Of a stretch of 64,000 nt of DNA, positions 17,774 to 28,200 are shown piece by piece (the stretch's first letter is position 1; each line of letters opens with the position of its first letter). Source of the DNA: an uncultured Bacteroides sp. (lineage in GTDB: Bacteria > Bacteroidota > Bacteroidia > Bacteroidales > Bacteroidaceae). Position numbers and translations under genes: made by a program. The notes under the pieces are model-generated. The model saw only the letters and a program-made list of their open reading frames with translations. It searched no databases and was not told the origin of the DNA. The stretch covers positions 1 to 64,000 of the forward strand of contig UQTJ01000010.1 of assembly GCA_900544075.1 (NCBI GenBank). Direction: 5' to 3'.

Positions 17774-19438
17774 TTATTCAGGAAGTGAGACTGTTTCCCA
17801 GGCAGCATTGGCAGTACTCCATACTCCATGATTGATTTGGGCCGAGAGATTATTTCCATTTGATGTATAATCTTTATATATACTTCCTTCACCATCATTC
17901 ATCTTCCAATATGCTACAAGACCTTCTGATGCTGGATCTACTTTATAGAAATGATCTTTTGCATTTATTTCTTCTTTTGTCAAAGCCCTGTTCCATATAC
18001 GTACTTCAGAAACAAGTCCTTTGAAGAAGCGACCATTGTCATAAGCATAACCTATAGCAAATTCCTGTTTCTGTCTGTTCGCAGTATAAGTTTCACTTAA
18101 ATCTATATCTTTCATATCATAATAGAAATCTTGAGAAGTCTTGAAATCACCATCTTGATATAAAGTTATCTTTTTACTGCTATCATCTACTGTTACAGCT
18201 ATATGAGTCCATTTGCCTGCTGTCAATAAAGCACCACTAATTTTAACTTCATTATTTTCACCAAGTGAGTTTGTTGAAGTTCGTGCATAAACAAGTTCCC
18301 ACCAACCTTTATTACCACCATCACTATGTCTTATAAGAAAACGTCTTTCAAGACCAAGTATAGCATTTACAGAATTAAAACTATTTGCATCAGGCCTTAT
18401 CAAGATTTCCATAGTCATATTCTTACCTAATTTGAAGACATCTTTATTCGGAGCTACAGGACTTAATATAGCTCTATGGTTATTCATACGTGCTACTGTT
18501 GTTATCAAAGCATTAGACTGTACAACTCTAACTTCTGCAACTATAGGTTCAGCACCTTCAGCAGGAGCTGCTTCAGTAAACCTTATTGTAGCCTCTCTTT
18601 TACCATCATAGCTTGAATATTTCCATGAATTAACTCCGTCACTTAGTGCATAATCTGTTAACCAGCTTTCACCATCAGTAATAACTTCAGCATTATAATC
18701 TACGTTTGAAGTTACATTTATTGAGAGAGTACCACCTTCAAGTCCTAGTGTGTACATTGAAGATTCAGGAATTATCACATATTCAGGAGTCTGAATCATT
18801 TTCATTGGTATGCTTTCTGCATCATAATTGATTGTGAAAGACACTTCACGTGCATCAAGTCCTTCAAGTGCTTCATATTCAAACTGCATATTAGCTGTAC
18901 CAGCTTCAGTCCCTTCCAATGTAACTGCATGTTTCAACCATGTAGCATCTTCCGGTATAACAGCCTTCAAATCACGATAATCAACACCTTCTGAATATTT
19001 TACAACAACTTGGAATGAACCTTTATTATAATCCTTGGTAATTTCTTTTTCATCTACTGTAATTGTAGGCTTCTGAACTTCACCCGCAAAAGAAGTTATT
19101 TTGAATTCTGCTGTCGCTTTTCCACAAGTAAAAACATAATAAGCAAATCTAGTCTGTTCTGTTTCGTTGGCATTAACAGTGAATTTTATCATATCACCAT
19201 CTGTACCTTTTGTCTTGTCAGTGCTGATCCAGTCATAGGTCGCATTATCTTTTGTGCCTAATGTCCATTCACCAGTACTGGTTACCATTACAGAAATATT
19301 TCCTCCATTATTGTCAAATTCTTTAGACTCAGGTAAAACTGATATCTTGTCTGCCTTTGGTTCTTCAGGAACCACTTCATCATTTTTACAGCCCACCAAT
19401 GCAAATAGGGCTAAAGCAAAGAATAAAAGTTTTTTCAT
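17774..19438 (-). CDS. BACON-LamG surface lipoprotein
   Basis: A 554-residue lipoprotein starting at 19438 (MKKLLFFALALFALVGC, lipid Cys17); a start eight codons earlier adds only non-signal sequence. About residues 30-300 form three beta-sandwich modules of the BACON type (GEWTLGTKDNATYDWISTDK; DYNAEVITDGESWLTDYALS). Residues about 310-554 form a LamG/concanavalin-like domain (MTMEILIRPDANSFN; GKWTHIAVTVDDSSKKITLY; VSEVRIWNRALTKEEIN; GLVAYWKMNDGEG). The LamG part is paralogous to that of the protein at 21307-22572. It is the last gene of the GH18 operon, 93 bases after the GH18 stop with a strong hairpin between. Most likely a surface glycan-binding protein; no catalytic residues were recognised. 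Confidence 0.82.
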   Translation of the reverse strand: MKKLLFFALALFALVGCKNDEVVPEEPKADKISVLPESKEFDNNGGNISVMVTSTGEWTLGTKDNATYDWISTDKTKGTDGDMIKFTVNANETEQTRFAYYVFTCGKATAEFKITSFAGEVQKPTITVDEKEITKDYNKGSFQVVVKYSEGVDYRDLKAVIPEDATWLKHAVTLEGTEAGTANMQFEYEALEGLDAREVSFTINYDAESIPMKMIQTPEYVIIPESSMYTLGLEGGTLSINVTSNVDYNAEVITDGESWLTDYALSDGVNSWKYSSYDGKREATIRFTEAAPAEGAEPIVAEVRVVQSNALITTVARMNNHRAILSPVAPNKDVFKLGKNMTMEILIRPDANSFNSVNAILGLERRFLIRHSDGGNKGWWELVYARTSTNSLGENNEVKISGALLTAGKWTHIAVTVDDSSKKITLYQDGDFKTSQDFYYDMKDIDLSETYTANRQKQEFAIGYAYDNGRFFKGLVSEVRIWNRALTKEEINAKDHFYKVDPASEGLVAYWKMNDGEGSIYKDYTSNGNNLSAQINHGVWSTANAAWETVSLPE

Positions 19439-19480
19439 ATTACTAAAAATCAAAATTAACATTTATTTCATGAGAAGTAA

Positions 19481-19517
19481 GTAATTAGGGCACTGAAAAT
19501 ACAATTGCCCTAATTAC
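19481..19517 (-). repeat. Intercistronic 12-bp perfect hairpin between GH18 and LamG genes
   Basis: GTAATTAGGGCA (19481-19492) and TGCCCTAATTAC (19506-19517) are exact complements around a 13-base loop. On the minus strand no T-run follows, so it is a poor terminator. A role in mRNA processing or stability, giving different amounts of the two proteins, is more likely (inference). Confidence 0.6.
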
Positions 19518-19531
19518 TATTTCATATTTAA

Positions 19532-21253
19532 TTAATATGCATATCTGTTAGGATCATATCTTCCTTCACCAATTTTCTTATAATAGTGAGTAGGTTCTAT
19601 TAATTCCTGACCATAGCATCCGCGAGCTACATTCTTGAATGTTGCTGTTGCACCACGTGTATAATTTCTATGATTTGGATCAGGATTGAAAGCAAAATAC
19701 ATTATCCAACCATAACCATCTTCCTTAACTTGTTTTGCACTTGATTCTGAAAGTGAATTACCGTAATTAAGCTGTATAGAAGCACCACTACAATTTTTAC
19801 GAGTCTGATCACCAACTGGACTTGCCTTACCTCCATAATCTGCCACCATGATATCAGCATATTCTGCCACTGTGTGTTCTGTTTCATCCTCATGATCTAT
19901 TACTGTTTTCCATCCCCAGCCTAGACTATACGTATAAACGGCAACTTCAGTAGGCCAATCACAAGCAAGAGCCATTTGTTTTTTCATCTGATAAGCAAAA
20001 TATGCACCAGAGCCATATGCACTTGCTACAGGAGAAGCCCATTCTGATGACATTGCTCCACCATCACTACCAACATATTCTTCATCAAGGAATACACCGT
20101 CCATTTGACAGTCTTTTATTATCTGTGCAACTTCCTCTGCAAACCACTTACATCCATCATAAGACAATGTTTTTATACCAGCTCTAGTATGGTGAGGCAT
20201 TATACCCATATAAACTTTTATACCAGCATCATGAATAGGTTTAAGATATGTCTGCCATTCTTTAACCAATGCATCTGTATTTTGATTGATTACAGGTTCA
20301 CCTGTTCTTGCATTAAAACGTACAGACTGAGTTCCTGCATCCCAACCCATATTACCAGAGAACAAAACAAGTGCATCGAAGAAATATGAACCATCTTCAA
20401 GTTTATATTCCAAAACGCTCAATGGATTAGCATCATTAAATTCCATGATACACATCTGTTTTACTTCCTTAGGATTAACCTTATTGATTACATAGTTAAC
20501 CCTTGATTCTGTGTTAGCAAAAGCAACATCACCGCTTATAACTTTAACCTTCAAAGGAAGAAGATACTTATTAGCATGAGTTAAATCAGCACCATTTATT
20601 TCAATAGAAAGGTCTGCTTCAGAAGCTCCACCTGCTATTGTAACAGGCCATTCAGTAGCTGTAAGAGTATTAGAAGGCAGAAGAACACAAGATGTTTTAT
20701 TTACATAATTATATTCTTCAACATACTGTTCATCTATAAATACAGATAAATTAGCATCACTCTTTAATGCCTCTGCCACAGTAATTTTCAATGATACAGT
20801 TGCCTTATTAGTAGCCTTATCCAATGTTACCTTTACATCACTTTCTCCATTTACGTCCTTAATGGTTCCGGCAACTTTTTCACCTTCTTCGCCTCCTTCA
20901 TCACCACCGTCATCACCCGGTTCATGTTGAAGTACATTAATTTTAACCTGGTCAGCAGTACCGGCACTAAAAGTTATACTACCGTTTCTTGCCGCACCAG
21001 TGTTATCAGCAACATTTACAGACAAAGAATTTCCATTTTGCTCTGCCTTTATCCATTCAGGTGCAGTATAGGTCCATCTATCAGCATCGGTAGTCACTGT
21101 AAGAGTAACACTCTTGTTGCCTGTTGCATTAAATTCCAGAGCTGCATCCGGAGAAACAGACAAACTGTTTTTAATTTCCACTTCTTCTTTACAAGAAGCA
21201 AGTCCCAAAGTCAGGAACAGAAACATTCCCGCAATTTTTTTGAAAAGTTTCAT
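19532..21253 (-). CDS. BACON-DUF1735-GH18 endo-beta-N-acetylglucosaminidase-like lipoprotein
   Basis: A 573-residue lipoprotein (signal ending GLASC, Cys21). Domain order: BACON (about residues 30-110, WTYTAPEWIKAEQNGNSLSV), an acidic Gly/Glu linker (about 112-126), DUF1735 (about 128-265) and a C-terminal GH18 barrel (about 268-573). The GH18 active-site motif is DGVFLDEEY, with Asp390 and Glu392 in the places of the catalytic Asp and acid Glu, so the enzyme should be active. DUF1735 plus GH18 is the layout of surface endo-beta-N-acetylglucosaminidases such as EndoBT-3987, which cut between the two core GlcNAc residues of N-glycans. It is in an operon with SusC/SusD and three binding-type lipoproteins. 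N-glycan release outside the cell is the likely job; glycan class (high-mannose or complex) cannot be told. Confidence 0.83.
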   Translation of the reverse strand: MKLFKKIAGMFLFLTLGLASCKEEVEIKNSLSVSPDAALEFNATGNKSVTLTVTTDADRWTYTAPEWIKAEQNGNSLSVNVADNTGAARNGSITFSAGTADQVKINVLQHEPGDDGGDEGGEEGEKVAGTIKDVNGESDVKVTLDKATNKATVSLKITVAEALKSDANLSVFIDEQYVEEYNYVNKTSCVLLPSNTLTATEWPVTIAGGASEADLSIEINGADLTHANKYLLPLKVKVISGDVAFANTESRVNYVINKVNPKEVKQMCIMEFNDANPLSVLEYKLEDGSYFFDALVLFSGNMGWDAGTQSVRFNARTGEPVINQNTDALVKEWQTYLKPIHDAGIKVYMGIMPHHTRAGIKTLSYDGCKWFAEEVAQIIKDCQMDGVFLDEEYVGSDGGAMSSEWASPVASAYGSGAYFAYQMKKQMALACDWPTEVAVYTYSLGWGWKTVIDHEDETEHTVAEYADIMVADYGGKASPVGDQTRKNCSGASIQLNYGNSLSESSAKQVKEDGYGWIMYFAFNPDPNHRNYTRGATATFKNVARGCYGQELIEPTHYYKKIGEGRYDPNRYAY

Positions 21254-21306
21254 ACGTAATTAGTTTTTAGTTAATGATATAATATAAATTAATTGCTTAT
21301 AGCCAT

Positions 21307-22572
21307 TTATGGAAGGCTTACAGAATACCATGCAGGGTCATGATCTGCAGTCAGGTCATTACCATATACAGACCAGTCTTTAATTGTGGCACCCTTTCCT
21401 TCATTAAATTTCCAGTATGCTACCAGATTTTCATCAAACTGTCCTGTAGAACTGTCCGGATAAAGTTTATAAAAATGGTTCGGAGCATTCAGCTCTTCTT
21501 CTGAAAGAACTTTTTTCCAAACTCTCACTTCTGACATAAGTCCGTCAAATGAACGTTTTGAATCATAAGAATATCCAATCCAAAAACAGCGAGGTTTATT
21601 ATCCATTTCATCTGAATGATTCACCATGAAATTAACAGATTTGATAGCAAAAGAATTATCGCCTGCTTCAGCTTTGCAGTTTCCTTCAGCTCTAAGTTTA
21701 CCATCGAAATAAACTTTTATTGCTGCACCGTCTACCTTATCTTCACCACCATCAAATGTTACAGCAATGTGATACCATTTACCTTTTTCCAACTGTAAAT
21801 TTGAAGATGTTATACTTCCACGGTAAGTCTTATCTTCATCATCCTTTGCAGCATAAGCTACCTGAAGCTGATTTGTGGCTAGACCCGCATCACCAACACG
21901 AAGAAGGAAACAGTCCTCTATACCCATAATTGTATGTATAGAACTTTCATTATCAAAAGCCAGTCCTTGAACAAGAGCTTCAAAAGTAAAATGAGTCATA
22001 TTTTTTACTTCACTAAAAGCGCCCCATTCTGGCCATGCACAGTTAGAAGCCATATATGCCGCATCGTTAACAAGAGCAGCTTCTTTTATTACAAAATACA
22101 TAGTCTTTGCACGTGGCAAAGCATTTATCTTGTCAGCAACGATTGAAACAGGGAGAACATAAGTTTTACTATAATCCAATCCATCATTAAGATTTACAAA
22201 CTTAAACTCCATTTCTGAACTGGTAACAAATCCTGACTTTATAACCGACTTAACCGAAGATATGTCACAATATTTCTCCGGCAACAACTCTGCCTTTTCA
22301 TCATAATATGCCTGACGGTAAGTTTCCAGCAGTTCAGGGGATTTCACAACTGAAACCTCTACATCATAATCCAATGGCTGAGCTATAGATACAGTCATAG
22401 TTTTAGTCATCTCCGACATATTCTCATCGGTGGCAACCCTCACTTCGTTTTTATAACTGTCACCGTCTATAAACATCTGATTTTCAAAGTCACTACCATC
22501 ATTCTGACATGAAAAGAGAGCAACTCCTGTGACAAATGCTGAAAGTATAGCTTTATATTTATTCATTTTCAT
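21307..22572 (-). CDS. DUF1735-LamG surface lipoprotein (glycan-binding candidate)
   Basis: A 421-residue lipoprotein with signal ending ALFSC (Cys22 from the start at 22572; an ATG two codons later at 22566 is equally good). Residues about 40-165 are a DUF1735 domain (MTVSIAQPLDYDVEVSVVKS; YSKTYVLPVSIV). Residues about 180-421 are a LamG domain (MTHFTFEALVQGLAF; KGKWYHIAVTFDGG-like block; MSEVRVWKKVLSEEELNA; LVAYWKFNEGKG). The same two-domain layout is found beside GH18 endoglycosidases in N-glycan loci, where such proteins bind glycans at the surface. It lies 52 bases after the GH18-like gene and 53 bases before the GH18 enzyme. No catalytic motif was seen; binding is inferred. Confidence 0.82.
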   Translation of the reverse strand: MKMNKYKAILSAFVTGVALFSCQNDGSDFENQMFIDGDSYKNEVRVATDENMSEMTKTMTVSIAQPLDYDVEVSVVKSPELLETYRQAYYDEKAELLPEKYCDISSVKSVIKSGFVTSSEMEFKFVNLNDGLDYSKTYVLPVSIVADKINALPRAKTMYFVIKEAALVNDAAYMASNCAWPEWGAFSEVKNMTHFTFEALVQGLAFDNESSIHTIMGIEDCFLLRVGDAGLATNQLQVAYAAKDDEDKTYRGSITSSNLQLEKGKWYHIAVTFDGGEDKVDGAAIKVYFDGKLRAEGNCKAEAGDNSFAIKSVNFMVNHSDEMDNKPRCFWIGYSYDSKRSFDGLMSEVRVWKKVLSEEELNAPNHFYKLYPDSSTGQFDENLVAYWKFNEGKGATIKDWSVYGNDLTADHDPAWYSVSLP

Positions 22573-22624
22573 ATATTTAATCTAATACACTATCAATTAT
22601 CAAATAAATCATATTGCGATGCCA

Positions 22625-23629
22625 TCACTCAACGACTTTAATCCCATTTAAGAAATTTATTGCAGGGCGAATATTAGCAAAACTCATACCTGAAGTGAAA
22701 TAATCATCAGCAGCATTAGAAACGCACAGGCCAAGCGTCTTGTAAGGTTCATAATTAGCAACATCATCACTTATAATGGTTTCTGCAGCTTCATATGGAG
22801 AATCACCGACCTGTTCTTCTCCAGGAGCGGCAGGTACCATAATCTCAAATACATTTCTGTCTTTTTCATCCACAGTACGCAGCAGATTTCTTAATTGTGA
22901 TTTATATGATGCTGCACCACTGGCACCACCCATAACAATAATGAAATATTTGCTCTTTGCACGTAATTCTTTATCGGTTACATTATTGAAATTTCCTCTC
23001 ATAAACATAAGATGTTCCGGATGAGCAGTGTTCCACTCTTTAACAGCACCCATGAAAGCTTCCTGACTTGCCTTGCTTTCTTCCGTAGAGTTATTCCCTA
23101 CATAAGAAATCATAACTCCATCGAACCCGTATTTATCGCATGCGGCCAACTGCTCTGTGGCATTATTCCTATAGAATTCTTTTCTTTCTTCAATTGTTGG
23201 AGCCGGTTCGCCAGCGTCAACTTTACCATTTGAATATACCCTCCATGCTTCGTCTGTGATAGTATTGTCAACATAAGAAACGACTCTGGTACCTTTCTTT
23301 TCTTTTACTTCCTTTATTTCAGCGGCTACAACCTCATGAAGTTCAGATGAATTCTTTATACAAATATAATCTGCACTGTCAGGCATAGCCATAGGTAACT
23401 GAGCCTGCGTTACAGGATATTCTGAAGTTCCTTCCATAGTTAGAATCATAACTTTATGATCTGTTGCCTTAAAAGTTCTCAGGCCAGCAAGATAATTCTC
23501 ATATTCAGCCGGATTCATTTCCTCTACAGTAGGAGGATAATATTTCAAACTATCCAGTTCTGTCCAGTTGTTACAAGCTGTATTTATCAAAAACAGACTT
23601 ATAAGAGCAGGAATTATTATTTTTTTCAT
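22625..23629 (-). CDS. Catalytically dead GH18-like lipoprotein (surface glycan-binding candidate)
   Basis: A 334-residue lipoprotein (signal MKKIIIPALISLFLINTAC, Cys19). The fold follows the GH18 barrel: HKVMILTMEGTSEYP, GTRVVSYVDNTITDEAW, and the fourth-strand motif YGFDGVMISYVG. In that motif Asp170 is kept, but Ser175 and Val177 stand where an active GH18 has its catalytic Asp and Glu (compare Asp390/Glu392 in the enzyme at 19532-21253). It should therefore bind but not cut. Inactive GH18-like binding proteins are known next to active endoglycosidases in Bacteroides N-glycan loci. It sits between SusD and the DUF1735-LamG gene. The binding role is inferred; loss of the two residues is directly seen. 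Confidence 0.82.
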   Translation of the reverse strand: MKKIIIPALISLFLINTACNNWTELDSLKYYPPTVEEMNPAEYENYLAGLRTFKATDHKVMILTMEGTSEYPVTQAQLPMAMPDSADYICIKNSSELHEVVAAEIKEVKEKKGTRVVSYVDNTITDEAWRVYSNGKVDAGEPAPTIEERKEFYRNNATEQLAACDKYGFDGVMISYVGNNSTEESKASQEAFMGAVKEWNTAHPEHLMFMRGNFNNVTDKELRAKSKYFIIVMGGASGAASYKSQLRNLLRTVDEKDRNVFEIMVPAAPGEEQVGDSPYEAAETIISDDVANYEPYKTLGLCVSNAADDYFTSGMSFANIRPAINFLNGIKVVE

Positions 23630-23655
23630 TATACTTTTCTCCTATAATTTTATTA

Positions 23656-25266
23656 TTACTTTTCAGGCTTGCAATCCCACCATACTCGAGTAGCCATATT
23701 ATCCGCACCTTTTAACAGCTCAGAAACTGCTTTCTGGTAGTTATCTGCATTTGTAGTTCTTTCATTCTGAGGATAAGGCATTCTTCTTGCACCCAATTCA
23801 TTTTTAACAATACCATTACTCTTGTTTCCTTCATTAGATGCTGGGAAGAATTTAGGATAACCGGTACGTCTGTGATCAGCCCATGCCTCATTTCCCAAAT
23901 GGAAATTTGCAATCCATTTCTGAATAAGAATTCTCTCTTGCATTTCTTCAGGGGAAGCTGTATCGTTCCATTTTACGCAAAGATTAGTAAGAACCTCTGT
24001 TCTGGTATTCACACCTATAGGATCTGTATATGTTACAGAAACTTTTGTTTCATTATTCACATAACTATCATATGAACCAGCAACTCCCCACTGCTCGAAT
24101 GAGAGTCTGATTCCTTCATTATAAAAGTCCTTAGCCTCACCACCCATATTAAAACCAAATACGGCTTTTGCTTCTGCTTTAAGGAATGCTACTTCTGCTG
24201 CATTCATCCACATAAGAGGATCTGTAGGAGAAACATTTACACCCGAATACTTTCTACCGTCTTTGCTAAGTACAGGTTTAATAGCACTTACCATAACACC
24301 TACATACTCTACATTTTCAAACTCTGAAGATATGAAATACAAAGGACGACGCGGGTCATTATATGCATTCATATATGAGGTAATGTCTGCTGCTACATGA
24401 GTATCACCACCAGTATTACTACCCTGTACCTGATTATATTTTACAGCTGTATAGATAGGATTACCTTTTTCACCAAACGCAATAGGCTTTAAAGATGCAT
24501 TATCATCATTTGAGGTAAACACACCTATAGAGTGACTTACTGCCTCTTCTGCTTTTGCTTGTGCAGTAGCTCTGTCGGCATATACAATACGCATGGCAAG
24601 ACGAAGTTTAAGTGAATTTGCAAACTTGCACCATTTATCCACATTTCCACCATAAACGGGATCAGCATTGGCAGAAATATTTCTACCATGGTTTTCTGTA
24701 AAGACATTGATTGCGGCATCAAGTTCTTCAAAAATCTTGTTATAAACTTCTTGTTGTGAATCATATGGTACTGCAAGCATGCCTTCCTGACCTATCTTGG
24801 AATAAGGAATAGGACCATAAGTATCTGTAACACGATGCATTACAGCAACCTTTATTACATTAGCTATTGCAAGAACAACCTCGTCGTCTGTAAGATCCTG
24901 AAGTTCTACAAAATTGGAAAATAACGTCGGTATCACTCTGTCGCTGGCAAGAAATACATTTGTCCAATCGTCTGTAGGGTTAAAATTGTCAATGGTACGG
25001 TCAAAAGCACCAGTAGTAGAATAATAACCTCCCATAGGACCACCAAGCAGACAGTCTGTAAACTGTGCTGTATTTACATCTGTAGATATTACAGTGCCAC
25101 ACATAGCAGAGATGGCAGCTCCGACATTGTATCCGTTGGTTGACATCTCATCCTTACTCACTTCATAAGGATTTGTATTTATATTTAGGAAATTGCCGGT
25201 ACATGCGGAGAGACCAATAACGGCAACAGAAATAAGTCCTGTTCGTTTTATAATATTATTAATCAT
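23656..25266 (-). CDS. SusD/RagB-family lipoprotein (SusD-like_2 type)
   Basis: A 536-residue SusD homologue that partners the adjoining SusC. The start at 25266 (MINNIIKRTGL) gives a lipoprotein signal ending GLSAC with Cys22; an ATG at 25278 would overlap the SusC stop by one base. Typical features are NFLNINTNPYEVS after the cysteine, WCKFANSLKLRLAMRIVYAD in the helical core, and the C-terminal WIANFHLGNEAWADHRRTGY and RRMPYPQNE blocks. These match the SusD-like_2 subgroup rather than classic SusD. Located 11 bases after the SusC stop; it probably caps the transporter and helps capture the glycan freed by the GH18 enzyme. Confidence 0.93.
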   Translation of the reverse strand: MINNIIKRTGLISVAVIGLSACTGNFLNINTNPYEVSKDEMSTNGYNVGAAISAMCGTVISTDVNTAQFTDCLLGGPMGGYYSTTGAFDRTIDNFNPTDDWTNVFLASDRVIPTLFSNFVELQDLTDDEVVLAIANVIKVAVMHRVTDTYGPIPYSKIGQEGMLAVPYDSQQEVYNKIFEELDAAINVFTENHGRNISANADPVYGGNVDKWCKFANSLKLRLAMRIVYADRATAQAKAEEAVSHSIGVFTSNDDNASLKPIAFGEKGNPIYTAVKYNQVQGSNTGGDTHVAADITSYMNAYNDPRRPLYFISSEFENVEYVGVMVSAIKPVLSKDGRKYSGVNVSPTDPLMWMNAAEVAFLKAEAKAVFGFNMGGEAKDFYNEGIRLSFEQWGVAGSYDSYVNNETKVSVTYTDPIGVNTRTEVLTNLCVKWNDTASPEEMQERILIQKWIANFHLGNEAWADHRRTGYPKFFPASNEGNKSNGIVKNELGARRMPYPQNERTTNADNYQKAVSELLKGADNMATRVWWDCKPEK

Positions 25267-25277
25267 AATCACAGTCA

Positions 25278-28200
25278 TTAGAAAATAAGTTTCACATTAA
25301 ATCCAAAGCTACGAAGTGACGGCATCATGAAATGATCGATTCCCTGATAATAGTTTCCTGTAGTAGCAACAGATTCAGGATCGAATGGAGCCTTACAGTA
25401 AATCATGAACAGGTTACGTCCAACAAGCGATACATTTATATCACATATATCACCCAACATTGTTCTCGGGAAAGTATAACCGATTGATGCCTCCTGTAGT
25501 CTTACGTTTGTAGCTGAATAAGTATATTCCTGTGGAAGTGGAGAAGAACCACCTACTGCAGAATACCACTTATTGGCATCAATAAGATTTTCATTTCCGT
25601 TTATATACACACCTCCATTATCACGCGCTTTTGCAGAAGCCTCTGAAACGCCATAATAATCAAGAAGAGCCTGAGTACTTGAATATACCACACCACCTAT
25701 TCTTGCAGAAACGAGGAAGCCGAAATTCAAGTTTCCTACATGGAAATCATTTCTCCATGCCATATTGGCTTTTGGCAATACTGTTCCAAGCTTTACATAG
25801 TCTTTCGTATTTTCAATAGACTTGATACCTACTGTTCCATCCTTACTAACCTGTATCTTATTTGAAGAATCGTATATATAGTCACTTAAAGAATATAAGT
25901 CACCTAAAGTACCACCCTCTCTCAATATAAAGTGTGCCTGACCCATACCCTTCATATCAAGCTGATCTACACTGAAATACTCACCTGTGGCAGCATTCAG
26001 AACATTGTCGGCAAGAGCTATAATTTTGTTCTTGTTCATTGACATTGTATAGCTTGTGTTCCATCCGAACTTACCCCATGTATTTCCATATCCAAGAGAA
26101 AGTTCCACACCCTGGTTAAGAACATTTCCTGACTGTATATATATCTCAGAAGAGCCTGAACCTGTAGATATCTGAGGATTGAATGTCTGATTAAGTGTAT
26201 TAGTATGATAATATGTGAAATCAAGATTGAATTTCTTGAGGAATCTCATAGTCAAACCAACCTCTACTGAGTTTGTCAACTCAGGTTTCAAATCATACAT
26301 CGGATATTGTGTCTTAATATTCCATGTCAATCCATTTGCATTCCATGTATATTGAGGATTAGCTATATAACGTTCAAATGCTGTTCCTACAGATGCATAA
26401 GATGCTCTTACCTTAAGATATTCAAGGTTTTCAGGCATATCGAATAACTCTGAAATAATCACTGATCCTCCTACAGAAGGATAGAAAAATGATTTTCTGT
26501 TAGAGTGAGGTCCAGCCAATTGTGAAGGCCAGTCATTACGTGCTGTAAGAGTAAGGAAGTAAGTGCTCTTATATCCAACTTCAGCCGAAGCAAATACAGA
26601 TTGTGTCTGCTCGCGCCATCCTTCCTGAAGTCTTGATGTCTTTGAAGAATAACTCAAGTTCTGTATATTAAAGACATTGGCAAGTCCCGGCTTCTCGTCT
26701 GTTATTATACCATCGGCAATAGGTCCCCTATTCTTTACTGCATTGTAATACATATCAGAAATAGATGCACCGATATTGGCCTGGAATGTCCAATCATCTC
26801 CAAATCTCTTATTGATGTTTGCAAGCACATCGGCATATACCTGTCTGTCACGGCTCTCTGTTACTCCGTAGAGTCCGTTTTCAGAGCCTTCTGTAAGCTG
26901 CGGTACCGTAGAAGCATAGAATTTCTCTGTATATGAAGTAACAGACTGGTCCATACGAACACGTCCTACTATATTTAACCAATCAAAGATATCATATGAA
27001 AGAGAAGCGTTAAAGATAAAACGGTTTTTACCGTTCTCACGCAAATTACGGTTGTTAATCCAATAAGGATTCTGCATTGTCATACCAGCATCTCCAACCG
27101 GCCAGTATTGTGTAGAGAGTCCTTTTGTTGTATCAAATCTTTCATACATTTTAATAGCTTCCCAGTCATTTCCTCTTGGAAACAGATACGCACCAACCAA
27201 AGGATTGTTATAAGTACCCTGGTTAGTCATATTACGGTCTTTCTGATAAACATAACTTGCACCGACATCCAAGTGCATCTTATCTTTAAGAAATGCTGTA
27301 GAATTTCTAAATGTAAAGTTATATCGCTGATATTTGTTGTTTGGAACTATACCATATGAGTCTATTACAGAAGCTGAAAAATATGTCTGATTTATGTCTG
27401 TACCTGTAGATATGGACACATTCTCGTTATGAGTGACACCTGTATTGAAATAATCTTTTGCCGGATCATAGTATGGATTATTTGCAGAGTTCATAAGAGC
27501 TCCCCAACTACGGTCTATTGATCCTACAGAAGAACTTAAGTCACCTGTTCCATAACGGTTCTGGAATTTAGGAAGAACAAACGGATTCATCATTTCTACA
27601 CCAAAAGATGCAGTGACAGTAGTCTTACCAGCCTTACCTTTTTGGGTTGTTATGACAATAGCACCATTGGCAGCATCCGAGCCATAAAGAGCTGCAGCTG
27701 CAGCACCTGTAAGCACTGATATTGACTCTATATCTTCAGGATTGATATCAGCAATAGGATCTGATGAACCTTGAGACGCAAATTCTGTTCCTCCCTCCTT
27801 TGCAGTAGTGTACATAGGAACACCATCTATCACATAAAGAGCATTAGAAGTCTGGGAAATAGACTTCATACCACGCATTACAACTTTAGTCGCACCTCCT
27901 ACACCAGAAGATGAAGCATTAATATTTAAACCTGCCACCTTACCATTCAAGGCATTGACAAAGTTGGCATCTTTATTTCTCAAAATATCATCAGCTTCCA
28001 CCTGCTGTACATTGTACGAAAGAGCCTTTTCCGAGCGTTTTATACCTAAAGCAGTAACAACAACTTCTTCGAGCACCTCAGTATCTTCCTTCATGGTAAG
28101 ATCTATTACTCCACTATCCATAACATTTCTTGATACAGAGTTATAGCCTACATAAGAAAAATTCAATACAGAACCGGAAGAAACAGTAAGAGTATAATTT

